From Halomonas sp. SpR1 (GTDB lineage: Bacteria > Pseudomonadota > Gammaproteobacteria > Pseudomonadales > Halomonadaceae), in the NCBI RefSeq assembly GCF_031010175.1, contig NZ_JAUAMB010000009.1:1-64000 (forward strand): DNA of 64,000 nt, in the 5' to 3' direction. Positions 17,290 to 27,024 of this stretch are shown here, piece after piece. The translations under genes were made by a program, and so were the position numbers. The notes under the pieces were generated by a model. It did no database searches. It saw only the letters and a list, made by a program, of their open reading frames with translations, and was not told where the DNA came from. Each line of letters opens with the position of its first letter. The first letter of the stretch is position 1.

Positions 17290-17700
17290 ATGCAAGACAA
17301 TATGATGGACGCCTTCAACGCCCAAACTAAGCAAATGTTTGAGCCCATGCGTAAGATTAATTCGCTGATGCTCAACAACATGGAAAAAATGACCCAGTAT
17401 CAGCTGGAAGCCATGAAGCGCTACAGCCAGATGGGTACCGAGCGCATTCGTAGCGCCACCGAGATTCAAGATGCAGAGAGCCTGCGTGATTTCGGCACCA
17501 AGCAAGCTGAAATGATGAACGAGCTGTCCCAGCAAATGCAGGAAGACGCGCGCGTAATGAGCGAGATGAGCCTGCAGTTTAAGTCTGAAATGGAAAAAAT
17601 GTTCAGCGAGGCTGGCCAGCAAATGTCCGAGCAAGCCAAGGCTGCTACTAAAAGTGAGCAACCTGCCAAAGCCTCTAGTCAGTCCTCACGTAAGAGCTGA
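17290..17700 (+). CDS. phaP: Phasin family protein
   Basis: The 136-residue, almost fully helical amphipathic protein (MQDNMMDAFNAQTKQMFEPM...) has the spacing and Met/Gln/Glu/Lys-rich character of phasins and a Ser/Lys-rich C-terminus. AGGAG precedes the ATG. Phasins coat polyhydroxyalkanoate granules and control their number and size. Its own upstream region carries the paired TGC-rich repeats, and a strong hairpin follows it before phaC, so it can be expressed at a higher level than phaC. Confidence 0.9.
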   Translation: MQDNMMDAFNAQTKQMFEPMRKINSLMLNNMEKMTQYQLEAMKRYSQMGTERIRSATEIQDAESLRDFGTKQAEMMNELSQQMQEDARVMSEMSLQFKSEMEKMFSEAGQQMSEQAKAATKSEQPAKASSQSSRKS

Positions 17701-17710
17701 CTAGTGACAT

Positions 17711-17738
17711 CATCGCGGCGCCCAAGGGCGCCGCGATG
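17711..17738 (+). terminator. Strong hairpin between phaP and phaC
   Basis: A 13-base inverted repeat CATCGCGGCGCCC / GGGCGCCGCGATG with almost no loop is followed only by CATTTGTC, a poor U-tract. It probably acts as a partial terminator or mRNA-stabilising element between phasin and synthase. Confidence 0.6.
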
Positions 17739-17828
17739 CATTTGTCGTAGCGATTATAACAATCTGGGTCATTGCACCCTGGGTTAGAGCGTTCAGTGCG
17801 CCTGCCTATAGGCGTAGGGAGAGTAAGT

Positions 17829-19733
17829 ATGCAGTCAGCGTGGCAAAATCCTTTTCAGACAATGTCAGGGCTATCTGAAAGTCTTTCGCAAGGGCTGGGT
17901 CAAGGCGTTCCTGAAGGTCTATCCCCCTCTGAGATCGAAGATTGGAATAATCAGCTTAAAGAGATTAGTGAACAGTACCAAGGATTGATGCAGGATCTGC
18001 TTTCCCGTATTGCGCCCAGTGAAGCCGCCGATTCAATTTACAGCGATATGCGTGAAAGCTTTGAGGCGGGCGCGCAGTCGCTAATGCAAAATCCTACGCT
18101 GCTATGGGAGACCCAAACCCGATTACTGCAAGATCAGTGGCTATTGTGGCAACAGGCCATGCGTAGTATGGCCGGTGAACAAGTCGAGCCGCTGATTATG
18201 CCCGACAAAAGTGATCGTCGCTTTAAAGACGACGCCTGGACGCAAGATCCACACTATATGTCCATTATGCAGCAGTATTTGCTGTTCTCGCAGATGGTGG
18301 AAGAGCTGATTGAAAGCTTGGGTGGCTTGGACGACACCCATAAGCGTAATTTGGGGTTTTATGCCCGCCAGTTGGTCAACGCGATGGCGCCAACCAACTT
18401 TATGTCGACTAATCCCGAAGTCATGCGCCGCACCATTGAAACCCGAGGTCAAAATTTGGTCGATGGCTTGGAGCGGCTGCGAGAGGATTTAGGCAATTCA
18501 GCTGAAGGCATCAATGTCCGCATGACCGATCGCGCTGCCTTTGGCGTGGGCGAAAACATCGCCGTAACGCCCGGTTCGGTGGTGTATGAAAACGAATTGA
18601 TCCAGTTGATCCAGTACACCCCAACGACAGAAAAGACCTTTAAAACGCCGCTGCTGATGGTGCCTCCATGGATCAATAAGTACTACATTCTTGATCTGCG
18701 TGAAGATAACTCCATGGTGAAGTGGCTGGTGGATCAGGGCCATACGGTGTTTTTGATCTCCTGGCGTAACCCTGGCCCGGAGCAGCGCGATATCACCTGG
18801 GCCGACTATATGCAGATGGGGCCGATTAGTGCGATAGAAGCCATCGAGCAGGCCTGCGGTGAGAAGTCGGTGAACCTACTCAGCTATTGTGTCGGCGGGA
18901 CGTTAACCGCCTCCACGGTGGCGTACCTCACCAGTACCCGGCGCGGGCGCAAAGTAAAGTCGGTGACCTATATGGCCACGCTGCAGGATTTTCGTGATCC
19001 AGGCGACATCGGTGTCTTCCTTAATGAACGAGTTGTTGAGGGAATTGAGCAAACGCTAGAAGCGAAGGGTTACCTTGATGGGCGCTCAATGGCCTATACC
19101 TTTAACTTATTGCGTGAGAATGATCTGTTTTGGTCGTTCTACATTAATAACTACTTGAAGGGAGAGACACCCGCCGCCTTTGATCTGCTCTACTGGAACA
19201 CTGATGGCACTAACTTACCTGCCGGGACGCACGCATGGTACCTGCGCCATATGTACCTGGAGAACCGTCTGGTTGAGCCCGATGGCATTGAACTGGATGG
19301 CGTGAAGATTGATCTGTGCAAGGTATCAACGCCCAGCTATTTCGTATCCACCAAAGAAGACCATATTGCCAAGTGGAACAGCACTTACTACGGGGCCTTG
19401 CTACCCAAGGGGCCGGTTACCTTTGTGTTAGGCGGCTCGGGGCATATCGCAGGCATCGTCAATCCGCCCCATAAAAACAAATATGGCTACTGGACGAACG
19501 ACGCACTACCGGAGACCCACGAAGAGTGGCTGGAAAGCGCTACGGCTCAGGAAGGCTCCTGGTGGCCCCACTGGCAGGCGTGGATGACCGACAATGGCTA
19601 TGCCGATAGCGAAAAGATGGTGCCTGTGCGTCAACCCGGAGACGGAGAGCTTAAGGTAATTGAGCCTGCGCCAGGGCGCTATGTGAAGATGACGATCCCT
19701 GAGGTGTTGGGTGAAATGCCGACTCGGTCTTGA
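17829..19733 (+). CDS. phaC: Class I poly(3-hydroxyalkanoate) synthase
   Basis: The 634-residue synthase starts at ATG 17829 (MQSAWQNPF), with GGGAGAGTAAG upstream. It polymerises (R)-3-hydroxyacyl-CoA on the granule surface. The catalytic triad is Cys354 in SYCVGGT, Asp511 in STKEDHIAKW and His539 in GSGHIAGIVN. The lipase-like box reads Ser-x-Cys-x-Gly instead of Gly-x-Cys-x-Gly, a change I recall from Halomonas synthases. Residues 14-31 carry a Gly-Leu-Ser-rich segment like that of the DUF6489 protein. The thiolase and reductase genes (phaA, phaB) are not nearby, which is common in halomonads. Confidence 0.96.
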   Translation: MQSAWQNPFQTMSGLSESLSQGLGQGVPEGLSPSEIEDWNNQLKEISEQYQGLMQDLLSRIAPSEAADSIYSDMRESFEAGAQSLMQNPTLLWETQTRLLQDQWLLWQQAMRSMAGEQVEPLIMPDKSDRRFKDDAWTQDPHYMSIMQQYLLFSQMVEELIESLGGLDDTHKRNLGFYARQLVNAMAPTNFMSTNPEVMRRTIETRGQNLVDGLERLREDLGNSAEGINVRMTDRAAFGVGENIAVTPGSVVYENELIQLIQYTPTTEKTFKTPLLMVPPWINKYYILDLREDNSMVKWLVDQGHTVFLISWRNPGPEQRDITWADYMQMGPISAIEAIEQACGEKSVNLLSYCVGGTLTASTVAYLTSTRRGRKVKSVTYMATLQDFRDPGDIGVFLNERVVEGIEQTLEAKGYLDGRSMAYTFNLLRENDLFWSFYINNYLKGETPAAFDLLYWNTDGTNLPAGTHAWYLRHMYLENRLVEPDGIELDGVKIDLCKVSTPSYFVSTKEDHIAKWNSTYYGALLPKGPVTFVLGGSGHIAGIVNPPHKNKYGYWTNDALPETHEEWLESATAQEGSWWPHWQAWMTDNGYADSEKMVPVRQPGDGELKVIEPAPGRYVKMTIPEVLGEMPTRS

Positions 19734-19786
19734 TTGAGATCTAAAAGGCTGTACGCGGATGGCCTACTGTAAGGCTGATTCCCAAC

Positions 19787-19823
19787 AAAAAAGCCCGCTG
19801 ACATTTTGTCAGCGGGCTTTTCT
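19787..19823. terminator. Bidirectional terminator between phaC and ahpF
   Basis: The 12-bp stem AAGCCCGCTGAC / GTCAGCGGGCTT has a 5-base loop. It is flanked by an A-run on the left and TTTTCTT on the right, so it can terminate phaC (+) and the convergent ahpF (-). Confidence 0.92.
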
Positions 19824-19832
19824 TCGTCACGG

Positions 19833-21389
19833 TCAGTTTCGAATTAGATAGTCGAAAGCACCGAGCGATGCCTTGGCGCCTTCGCCCATGGCAATGATAA
19901 TCTGCTTGTAGGGCACGGTAGTCACATCGCCTGCGGCGAATACCCCGGGCACGGAGGTCATACCATGGGCATCGACGATGATCTCTCCGCGTGGCGTCAT
20001 CTCAATCGGTGAACCTTTCAACCACTCTGTATTAGGCACCAGGCCAATCTGAACAAAAATACCTTCCAGCGCGATAGATTTGCTCTCATCAGACGTGCGG
20101 TCTTTATAGTTCAAACCGTTAACACGGCTGCCATCGCCCGTCACTTCAGTGGTTTGTGCGTTGAGAATAATATCGACGTTAGGCAGGCTCTTAAGCTTTT
20201 TCTGCAACACTGCGTCGGCGCGCATCTCGCCCATAAACTCTATCAGCGTCACATGCCCAACAATACCGGCCAGATCAATCGCCGCTTCAACGCCGGAGTT
20301 ACCGCCGCCAATTACCGCGACCCGCTTACCTTTGAATAGCGGGCCGTCACAGTGGGGGCAGTAGGCAACGCCCTTGTTGCGGTACTGCTGTTCGCCGGGC
20401 ACATTCATTTCGCGCCAGCGGGCGCCAGTCGCCAGTACCAGGGTTTTGCTCTTAAGCGTCGCGCCGGACTCAAAAGTAATTTCGTGCAAACCACCTTCCG
20501 CCTCGGCTGCTTTAAACGCCGTGGCAAGCTGAAGGTTCATGACATCGACTTCATACTCTTTAACGTGCTCTTCAAGGGCGCTAACCAGCTTGGGGCCTTC
20601 GGTATGGGAAACGGAGATAAAGTTTTCGATCCCCATGGTATCCGCTACCTGACCACCGAAGCGCTCAGCGGCAACGCCGGTATTAATACCTTTACGCGCT
20701 GAGTAAATGGCGGCCGCAGCGCCTGCCGGGCCACCACCAATGACGAGCGTATCGAAAGCGGCTTTTTCGCTCAGCTTTTTGGCGTCGCGTTCGGCGGCAC
20801 CGGTATCCACCTTGGCCAGAATCTGTTCAAGCGTCATGCGGCCTTGATCGAACGGTTTACCGTTTAGGTAGATGCTCGGTACCGACATGATTTCCCGCGA
20901 CTCAACTTCGTCCTGAAACAGTGCACCGTCAATAGCGACATGGCGCACGTTCGGGTTGAAGATCGCCATCAGGTTAAGCGCTTGAACCACATCGGGGCAG
21001 TTCTGGCAAGAGAGCGAGTAGTACGTCTCGAAAAGCATCTCGCCGTCGAGGGCTCTAATTTGGTCAAGTAACTCGTCAGAGGTTTTGGGCGGATGGCCGC
21101 CGACTTGCAGCAGCGCCAACACCAGCGATGTAAACTCGTGGCCCATGGGGATGCCAGCAAACACCACGCCCGTCTCTTCACCGGGGCGGTTGATCGCAAA
21201 CGAGGGCTTGCGTGCGTCCTGGCCGTCACTGTGTAGGGTAATCTTGTCGCTCAGGCTGCTGATATCCTCAAGCAGGCCAAGCAGTTCTTGAGACTTGGCA
21301 CCGTCATCGAGGGAGGCAACAATCTCGAACGGCTGAGTCACTTTTTCCAGATACGCTTTTAACTGGGATTTTAAATTGGCGTCCAGCAT
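19833..21389 (-). CDS. ahpF: Alkyl hydroperoxide reductase subunit F
   Basis: This 518-residue flavoprotein has an N-terminal double-thioredoxin domain with the active pair Cys128/Cys131 in SCQNCPD. An FAD site GGGPAG lies at about 218-223, the second redox pair Cys344/Cys347 in AYCPHCDGP, and the NAD site GGGNSG at about 361. It passes electrons from NADH to AhpC. The start at 21389 (MLDANLK) has GAGGAAG eight bases upstream; a frame-extending ATG at 21428 is less likely. It lies downstream of ahpC on the same strand, separated by a hairpin. Confidence 0.96.
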   Translation of the reverse strand: MLDANLKSQLKAYLEKVTQPFEIVASLDDGAKSQELLGLLEDISSLSDKITLHSDGQDARKPSFAINRPGEETGVVFAGIPMGHEFTSLVLALLQVGGHPPKTSDELLDQIRALDGEMLFETYYSLSCQNCPDVVQALNLMAIFNPNVRHVAIDGALFQDEVESREIMSVPSIYLNGKPFDQGRMTLEQILAKVDTGAAERDAKKLSEKAAFDTLVIGGGPAGAAAAIYSARKGINTGVAAERFGGQVADTMGIENFISVSHTEGPKLVSALEEHVKEYEVDVMNLQLATAFKAAEAEGGLHEITFESGATLKSKTLVLATGARWREMNVPGEQQYRNKGVAYCPHCDGPLFKGKRVAVIGGGNSGVEAAIDLAGIVGHVTLIEFMGEMRADAVLQKKLKSLPNVDIILNAQTTEVTGDGSRVNGLNYKDRTSDESKSIALEGIFVQIGLVPNTEWLKGSPIEMTPRGEIIVDAHGMTSVPGVFAAGDVTTVPYKQIIIAMGEGAKASLGAFDYLIRN

Positions 21390-21490
21390 GACAGTAGCTT
21401 CCTCGCAGGTAACAGACGTATTGAACACACGCGTGTGACGGTGCTAATCATTAATATTTAAAAACGGTTTTGAAAACTGGTTTAAAACAG

Positions 21491-21515
21491 AACGCCCGGG
21501 TGAAACCCGGGCGTT
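21491..21515 (-). terminator. Hairpin between ahpC and ahpF
   Basis: The stem AACGCCCGGG / CCCGGGCGTT with a 5-base loop is followed, in the direction of ahpC transcription, by CTGTTTT. It probably terminates most ahpC transcripts and lets some read into ahpF, giving more AhpC than AhpF. Confidence 0.75.
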
Positions 21516-21574
21516 GAATCTGCACGCACTTGCGCTGCGTAACTAACAGCAAGCGCATGGAGTCTGTAGGCGGT

Positions 21575-22138
21575 TTAGATTTTGCCTACCAGATCCAGTG
21601 AAGGCGCTAGGGTTTCTTCGCCTTCTTTCCATTTAGCTGGGCACACTTCGTTCGGGTTGGCACGAACGTATTGAGCAGCTTTTACTTTACGCAGTAGCTC
21701 TTCGGCGTTACGGCCAATGTTGCCAGCGTTGATTTCAACAATCTGGATTTTGCCGTCGGGGTCGACAACAAAGGTGCCACGCTCTGCAAGACCCGCTTCT
21801 TCAATCAATACTTCGAAATTACGAGAAATCTGTAGCGTCGGATCAGCAATCATTGGGTATTGCAGTTTGCCGATGGTCTCAGAGCTGTCGTGCCAAGCTT
21901 TGTGAGTAAAGTGGGTGTCGGTTGAAACGCTGTAGATTTCAACGCCCAACTTTTTGAACTCAGCGTAGTTATCGGCCAAGTCGCCCAGCTCAGTGGGGCA
22001 AACAAAGGTAAAATCGGCCGGGTAGAAGAAGAAGATAGACCACTGGCCTTGCAGATCCGCTTCAGTTACATCGACGAATTCGCCATTCAGGTAAGCAGTA
22101 GCTTTAAACGGTTTTACTTCAGTGTTGATCAAGGACAT
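21575..22138 (-). CDS. ahpC: Alkyl hydroperoxide reductase subunit C (peroxiredoxin)
   Basis: The 187-residue typical 2-Cys peroxiredoxin has its peroxidatic Cys47 in FVCPTEL and resolving Cys166 in EVCPAKW, the same positions and length as in enteric AhpC. It reduces H2O2 and organic peroxides in the cytoplasm using AhpF. A probable OxyR site lies about 100 bp upstream. Confidence 0.97.
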   Translation of the reverse strand: MSLINTEVKPFKATAYLNGEFVDVTEADLQGQWSIFFFYPADFTFVCPTELGDLADNYAEFKKLGVEIYSVSTDTHFTHKAWHDSSETIGKLQYPMIADPTLQISRNFEVLIEEAGLAERGTFVVDPDGKIQIVEINAGNIGRNAEELLRKVKAAQYVRANPNEVCPAKWKEGEETLAPSLDLVGKI

Positions 22139-22216
22139 TCAGATAATCTCCAGTTGTCATGGGTGTAAGGCTTATAAAGTAGTGCTAATGCTAACGGCTA
22201 GCGACTAATGTCTAAA

Positions 22217-22253
22217 ATTAAAAAAAGCCATCCAACCAATAGCATTGCCCTAT
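22217..22253 (-). promoter_or_regulatory. Candidate OxyR binding site upstream of ahpC
   Basis: ATAGCATTGCCCTAT at 22239-22253 is a perfect ATAG-N7-CTAT half-site pair. At the expected 7-base spacing to its left is a weaker copy with ATTA and CCAT half-sites (22217-22231). This fits the four-part OxyR recognition pattern, 80-115 bp upstream of the ahpC start. The rest of the 353-bp gap between ahpC and the polyamine-binding gene shows no gene. Confidence 0.5.
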
Positions 22254-22491
22254 TAGCGAATCAGAGGTCGCTGCTTTACTAGACACTTAATGGGGCCGTT
22301 AGAGAAAAATACAAGAATTTTTCACATTGGCTTGCGGTAGGCGTCACTGCACCGCAAAATTCGCACGGTCAGCATTATGGCCTACGCTATTTTTAGCCGC
22401 TGACGGCTGTTTCGGGCAGCGGCGGGGCGCACGGGGCAAAAAATTTGGCTGCATTATTTAGTGAATAGCTTAGACATAAGGAGCAGTGATA

Positions 22492-23595
22492 ATGGGGAAC
22501 ATCCACAAACTTTCCGCGGCCGTTGCGGCTATCTCATTCGCCGCAGCGGCTAGCGCTGCCCACGCCGAAGAGGTGCGGGTGTTTAACTGGTCAGACTACA
22601 TTGCTCCGGAAACGCTGGAAAAATTCACCGAGCGTACCGGCATTGAAGTGACCTATGACGTTTATGATAGCAACGAAATCTTAGATGCCGCGCTGCTTGC
22701 CGGGCGCTCCGGCTACGATGTGGTGGTGCCTTCTACCTACTACTTTACCCGCCAAGTGAAAGCCGGTGTTTTCCAACCGCTTGACCATGAACTACTGCCC
22801 AATTTAGACAATCTTAACCCCGAGCTGATGGCCAACCTGGAAACCATCGACGCCGGTAGTGAATACTCGGTTCCCTATATGTGGGGCACCAATGGGATTG
22901 GCTATAACGTTGATCGTGTTAAGGAAATTTTAGGGGACGACGCGCCGGTAGATAGCTGGGCGCTGCTGTTTGATCCGGAAATAACCGCGGCGCTGAGCGA
23001 GGCGGGCTGCGGCTTATCGATGTTGGATTCCGCCGATGAGATGCTCTCGCCAGCCATGGCGTACCTGGGCCTAGACCCATTGAGTGAGAGTATCGATGAC
23101 ATAGAAGCCGCTGGTGAGCTGATCGCCGACGTTCGCGACGATATGACTTACTTCCACTCTTCACGCTATGTGTCCGATCTCGCTAACGGCAATATCTGTG
23201 TGGCCGCTGGCTACTCCGGCGATGTTTTCCAAGCCGCCGAGCGCGCTGAAGAAGCCGGACGTGACTTCAGCATTGGTTACAGCATTCCCAAAGAAGGTGC
23301 CGCGCTCTGGTTCGATATGATGGCGGTACCCGCCGATGCGCCAAACGCGGAAAACGCCCACGCCTTTATCAACTTTATCCTCGACCCGGAAATCGCCGCT
23401 GAAATTACCGAATACGTGCGTTATGCCAACCCTAACGCGGCGGCCGATGAATATCTTTCCGATGAGATCCTCAATGACCCGGCTATCTACCCGGAAACCG
23501 AGGTCATGCAAAACCTCTACGTCCAGGCCGAAAAGCCCCAAGATGTACTGCGTGCCCGTACGCGCATCTGGAACCGCGTAAAGTCTGGTCGTTAA
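22492..23595 (+). CDS. potF: Polyamine (putrescine) ABC transporter substrate-binding protein
   Basis: The 367-residue periplasmic protein has a signal peptide ending SAAHA (about residue 25) and a mature start EEVRVFNWSDYIAPE, typical of PotD/PotF. I chose ATG 22492 because AAGGAG lies eight bases upstream. It captures putrescine or spermidine for the PotGHI importer encoded directly downstream. The exact polyamine cannot be told from sequence alone. Confidence 0.92.
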   Translation: MGNIHKLSAAVAAISFAAAASAAHAEEVRVFNWSDYIAPETLEKFTERTGIEVTYDVYDSNEILDAALLAGRSGYDVVVPSTYYFTRQVKAGVFQPLDHELLPNLDNLNPELMANLETIDAGSEYSVPYMWGTNGIGYNVDRVKEILGDDAPVDSWALLFDPEITAALSEAGCGLSMLDSADEMLSPAMAYLGLDPLSESIDDIEAAGELIADVRDDMTYFHSSRYVSDLANGNICVAAGYSGDVFQAAERAEEAGRDFSIGYSIPKEGAALWFDMMAVPADAPNAENAHAFINFILDPEIAAEITEYVRYANPNAAADEYLSDEILNDPAIYPETEVMQNLYVQAEKPQDVLRARTRIWNRVKSGR

Positions 23596-23693
23596 ACCGA
23601 CATTTATCTGACGGCGAGCCTGCGGTTAATTCTCGGGCTCGCTGTTCGTCTTTTTAATGCCCCGGTTGCCGGGGCTTGTGATGGGAGTGGCGA

Positions 23694-24875
23694 ATGGTCA
23701 CTACGTCCCTATCGAACGAGCCTTCATCGGCTTCACCCATTTCTCCTTCTTCGGCGCGACCCCAGGGCAAAACCCCGCGGTTTGCTGAAGATGTGGTGCT
23801 GGAAGTGAAGCGCTTGAGTAAGCGGTTTGATGATGCGCTGGCGGTGGATGATGTCAATTTGCAGGTGAAGCGCGGGGAAATTTTTGCCCTGCTGGGTGGC
23901 TCCGGGTCGGGTAAATCTACTCTGCTGAGGATGCTGGCCGGCTTTGAAACCCCAACAGAAGGCCGCATTTTATTAGACGGTGAAAATATCACCGCGATGC
24001 CCCCGCACAAGCGGCCAATCAATATGATGTTCCAATCCTATGCGCTATTTCCGCACATGACGGTAGCGCAGAATATTGCCTTTGGCTTAAAGCAGGACAA
24101 GCTTCCCAAAGCGGATATCGACGCGCGAGTCGCGCAGATGCTGAAGCTGGTACATATGGAGCGCTTTGCCAAGCGCAAACCCCATCAGCTCTCTGGCGGC
24201 CAGCGCCAGCGTGTGGCGCTGGCGCGCTCGCTGGCTAAGCGGCCGAAGCTGCTACTGCTGGATGAGCCTATGGGGGCGCTGGATAAAAAGCTGCGCACAG
24301 AAATGCAGCTAGAGGTGGTGGAGATCATCGAGCAGGTAGGCGTTACCTGCATTATGGTCACCCACGATCAGGAAGAGGCCATGACCATGGCCGACCGAGT
24401 GGCGATCATGGCCGATGGCTGGATTGAGCAGATCGGTTCGCCCATCGATATTTATGAAAGCCCGGTGAGCCGCATGGTCGCGGAATTCGTTGGCACGGTG
24501 AATCTGTTTGAAGGCGAGATTATTGAAGACGCTGCCGACCACTGTCGCATCACCGCTCCCGCGCTTGAACGACCTATTTATATTGACCACGGTATTACCA
24601 CCCAGGCGGTAGATCGGCGGGTCTGGGTCGCGTTGCGCCCAGAAAAGATCTGGCTCACCCGCGAACAGCCCACTACAGAGTATAACTGGGCGGCTGGCAA
24701 GGTGGATGATATTGCCTACCTGGGCGGTTTCTCACTCTACTACGTGCGTACCCAGTCCGGGCAGATCATTAAGGTCAGTATGGCTAATACCGAACGCCGC
24801 GGTGATCGGCCCACCTGGGAAGACAGCGTCTATGTCTACTGGGAAGATCACAGCACGATTGTGTTGAACCGGTGA
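23694..24875 (+). CDS. potG: Polyamine ABC transporter ATPase
   Basis: The 393-residue ATPase has Walker A GGSGSGKST, signature LSGGQRQRVALARSL, Walker B LLLLDEPMGALD and a C-terminal TOBE-like domain (from about residue 290). The first 35 residues are a Ser/Pro-rich extension before the ABC core. It powers import through PotH-PotI at the inner face of the membrane. It lies 98 bp after potF and 35 bp before potH. Confidence 0.93.
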   Translation: MVTTSLSNEPSSASPISPSSARPQGKTPRFAEDVVLEVKRLSKRFDDALAVDDVNLQVKRGEIFALLGGSGSGKSTLLRMLAGFETPTEGRILLDGENITAMPPHKRPINMMFQSYALFPHMTVAQNIAFGLKQDKLPKADIDARVAQMLKLVHMERFAKRKPHQLSGGQRQRVALARSLAKRPKLLLLDEPMGALDKKLRTEMQLEVVEIIEQVGVTCIMVTHDQEEAMTMADRVAIMADGWIEQIGSPIDIYESPVSRMVAEFVGTVNLFEGEIIEDAADHCRITAPALERPIYIDHGITTQAVDRRVWVALRPEKIWLTREQPTTEYNWAAGKVDDIAYLGGFSLYYVRTQSGQIIKVSMANTERRGDRPTWEDSVYVYWEDHSTIVLNR

Positions 24876-24910
24876 TGCATGGGGTTTTTACCGCGAGGGG
24901 AACACATTAA

Positions 24911-25819
24911 ATGATGCTATCTCGTGTGTCAGCGATGCTTAAGCGCTGGCAGTTAGGGCGGCGTGCCGTGATTGCGTTTCCACTTGTGTGGTTGACGCTG
25001 TTTTTTTTACTGCCCTTTGCGCTGGTGCTCAAAATCAGCCTCTCCGAGGCGGCCATTGCCATTCCTCCCTATGGCCCGCTGCTGGAGTACGCCGACCAAA
25101 CACTGCATGTATTTCTCAATCTGGGCAATTATCTCTTTTTGCTGTCGGATTCGCTGTATATCGACGCGTATTGGGGTTCGGTAAAGACGGCGTTTATCGC
25201 CACGCTGACCTGTTTACTGCTGGGTTACCCGATGGCCTATGCCATGGCCCGAGCCCCGGCCCGCTGGCAACTGCTGTTACTGCTGCTGGTCATGCTGCCT
25301 TCATGGACGTCGTTTTTGATTCGTGTCTACGCCTGGATGGGAATTCTAAGCAACAATGGGTTAATCAATAACCTATTGATAGGGCTTGGGCTGATTGATT
25401 CGCCGCTACGCATGATGAATACCCAGTTCGCGGTCACCATTGGCATTGTCTACGCCTACCTGCCATTTATGGTGTTGCCGCTGTACGCCCACCTGACCCG
25501 TATGGATAACTCGCTGCTTGAGGCTGCTGCAGACCTTGGCTCGCGAAAACTCAATACTTTCATCAAAGTCACCTTGCCGCTCTCAATGGGGGGCATCGTC
25601 GCGGGTTCGATGCTGGTGTTTATCCCGGCGGTGGGGGAGTTTGTGATTCCTGAGCTGCTGGGTGGCCCGGATACGTTAATGATTGGCAAAGTGCTGTGGG
25701 AGGAGTTTTTCCTCAACCGCGACTGGCCGGTGGCCTCGGCGCTGGCCATGGTGATGCTGCTGTTGTTGCTGGTGCCGATTGTCTGGTTTCACCGTTACCA
25801 GTCCAGGGAGCTTGAATAA
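24911..25819 (+). CDS. potH: Polyamine ABC transporter permease PotH
   Basis: The 302-residue membrane protein has six predicted helices, starting with VIAFPLVWLTLFFLLPFALV. It contains the EAA-loop region ending DLGSRKLNTFIKVTLP that contacts the ATPase. It could start at either of two adjacent ATG codons. Its stop overlaps the potI start by one base (TAATG). Confidence 0.93.
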   Translation: MMLSRVSAMLKRWQLGRRAVIAFPLVWLTLFFLLPFALVLKISLSEAAIAIPPYGPLLEYADQTLHVFLNLGNYLFLLSDSLYIDAYWGSVKTAFIATLTCLLLGYPMAYAMARAPARWQLLLLLLVMLPSWTSFLIRVYAWMGILSNNGLINNLLIGLGLIDSPLRMMNTQFAVTIGIVYAYLPFMVLPLYAHLTRMDNSLLEAAADLGSRKLNTFIKVTLPLSMGGIVAGSMLVFIPAVGEFVIPELLGGPDTLMIGKVLWEEFFLNRDWPVASALAMVMLLLLLVPIVWFHRYQSRELE

Positions 25820-26646
25820 TGCGCATGCGACGGCCGAATTTCTCGACGGTCATGCTGGTACTTGGCCTGCTGTTTCTCTATCTGCCGATGTTTGTACTGG
25901 TGGTGTATTCGTTTAATGCATCGAAACTGGTCACGGTGTGGGCGGGGTTTTCCACCCAGTGGTACGGCGAGCTGTTTCGCGACCAGCAGATATTGTCGGC
26001 GGTGTGGACGAGCCTGCGCATCGCCTTTTTTGCGGCCAGCATGGCGGTTTGTTTGGGCACCGTGGCCGCCTTTGTGATGACCCGCTATGGGCACTTCCGA
26101 GGCAAAACAGCGCTATCGAGTATGGTAACGGCGCCGCTGGTCATGCCCGAAGTCATCACGGGACTTTCGCTGCTGCTGCTATTCGTGCAGATGGCGCATA
26201 TTACCGGCTGGCCAGCTGACCGGGGCATGGCGACCATTTGGATTGCCCACACTACCTTTTGCAGCGCCTATGTGGCAGTAGTGGTGGCCGCGCGCCTGCG
26301 TGAAGTGGATCACTCCATCGAAGAGGCCGCCATGGATTTAGGTTCACCACCGGTGAAAACCTTCTTCTCTATTACGCTACCGATCATTACCCCAGCGCTG
26401 GCAGCTGGCTGGCTGCTGGCGTTTACGCTCTCCCTCGACGATTTAGTGATTGCCAGCTTTGTCTCGGGCCCTGGGGCGAATACGCTGCCCATGGTAGTGT
26501 TCTCGTCGGTGCGGATGGGGGTGTCGCCGAAGATCAATGCGCTGGCCACGCTAATCATTTTGATCGTATCCCTGGCGACGTTGTTGGCGTGGTTTTTTAT
26601 GCGTCGCAGCGAAACCAAGCGCAAGGCTGCCTTGCGAGACGCTTAA
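25819..26646 (+). CDS. potI: Polyamine ABC transporter permease PotI
   Basis: The 275-residue permease is the partner of PotH. It has six helices and the EAA loop EEAAMDLGSPPVKTFFSITLP-like segment near residues 172-192. It is translationally coupled to potH and is the last gene of the potFGHI operon. A Cys-rich small gene on the other strand follows. Confidence 0.93.
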   Translation: MRMRRPNFSTVMLVLGLLFLYLPMFVLVVYSFNASKLVTVWAGFSTQWYGELFRDQQILSAVWTSLRIAFFAASMAVCLGTVAAFVMTRYGHFRGKTALSSMVTAPLVMPEVITGLSLLLLFVQMAHITGWPADRGMATIWIAHTTFCSAYVAVVVAARLREVDHSIEEAAMDLGSPPVKTFFSITLPIITPALAAGWLLAFTLSLDDLVIASFVSGPGANTLPMVVFSSVRMGVSPKINALATLIILIVSLATLLAWFFMRRSETKRKAALRDA

Positions 26647-26667
26647 TTCAAGACGTTAAATTCAAGG

Positions 26668-26877
26668 CTAGAGAACGTCATCGTCGCGCCCGGCAACGAC
26701 GCTGTCGAGCTCACCGGTGACCGGCGAAACGATAATCTGTAGCTGGATGGGCGCGCAGCACTGATGACAATCTTCCCAGGTTTCGTGGCTGCCCTGGGAA
26801 GTATCTATCAGGAAGGTCAGCGGTGAGTCGCAGTAGGGGCAGTGGAAGTCATAATTGACCAGGGCGTCGTCTTGCAT
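26668..26877 (-). CDS. CPXCG motif-containing cysteine-rich protein
   Basis: The 69-residue protein has CPYC near the N-terminus and CHQC about 27 residues later, a likely zinc ribbon typical of the CPXCG family. AAGGTAG precedes the ATG. Its function is unknown. It stands alone between potI and a DUF3617 gene. Confidence 0.82.
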   Translation of the reverse strand: MQDDALVNYDFHCPYCDSPLTFLIDTSQGSHETWEDCHQCCAPIQLQIIVSPVTGELDSVVAGRDDDVL

Positions 26878-27024
26878 TGTTGGCTACCTTGTATAGCGGA
26901 TGCGCTAAATCATTTTCTTACCCAATGAGTGTAGCAGTGTGGTCGTCGGGTAGGGCATCGTGGGATTGAATCAGGTAGGATATCCCAGGATTTAAGTTCT
27001 TAAAGCAACGCAGTGAGAGTAGCG

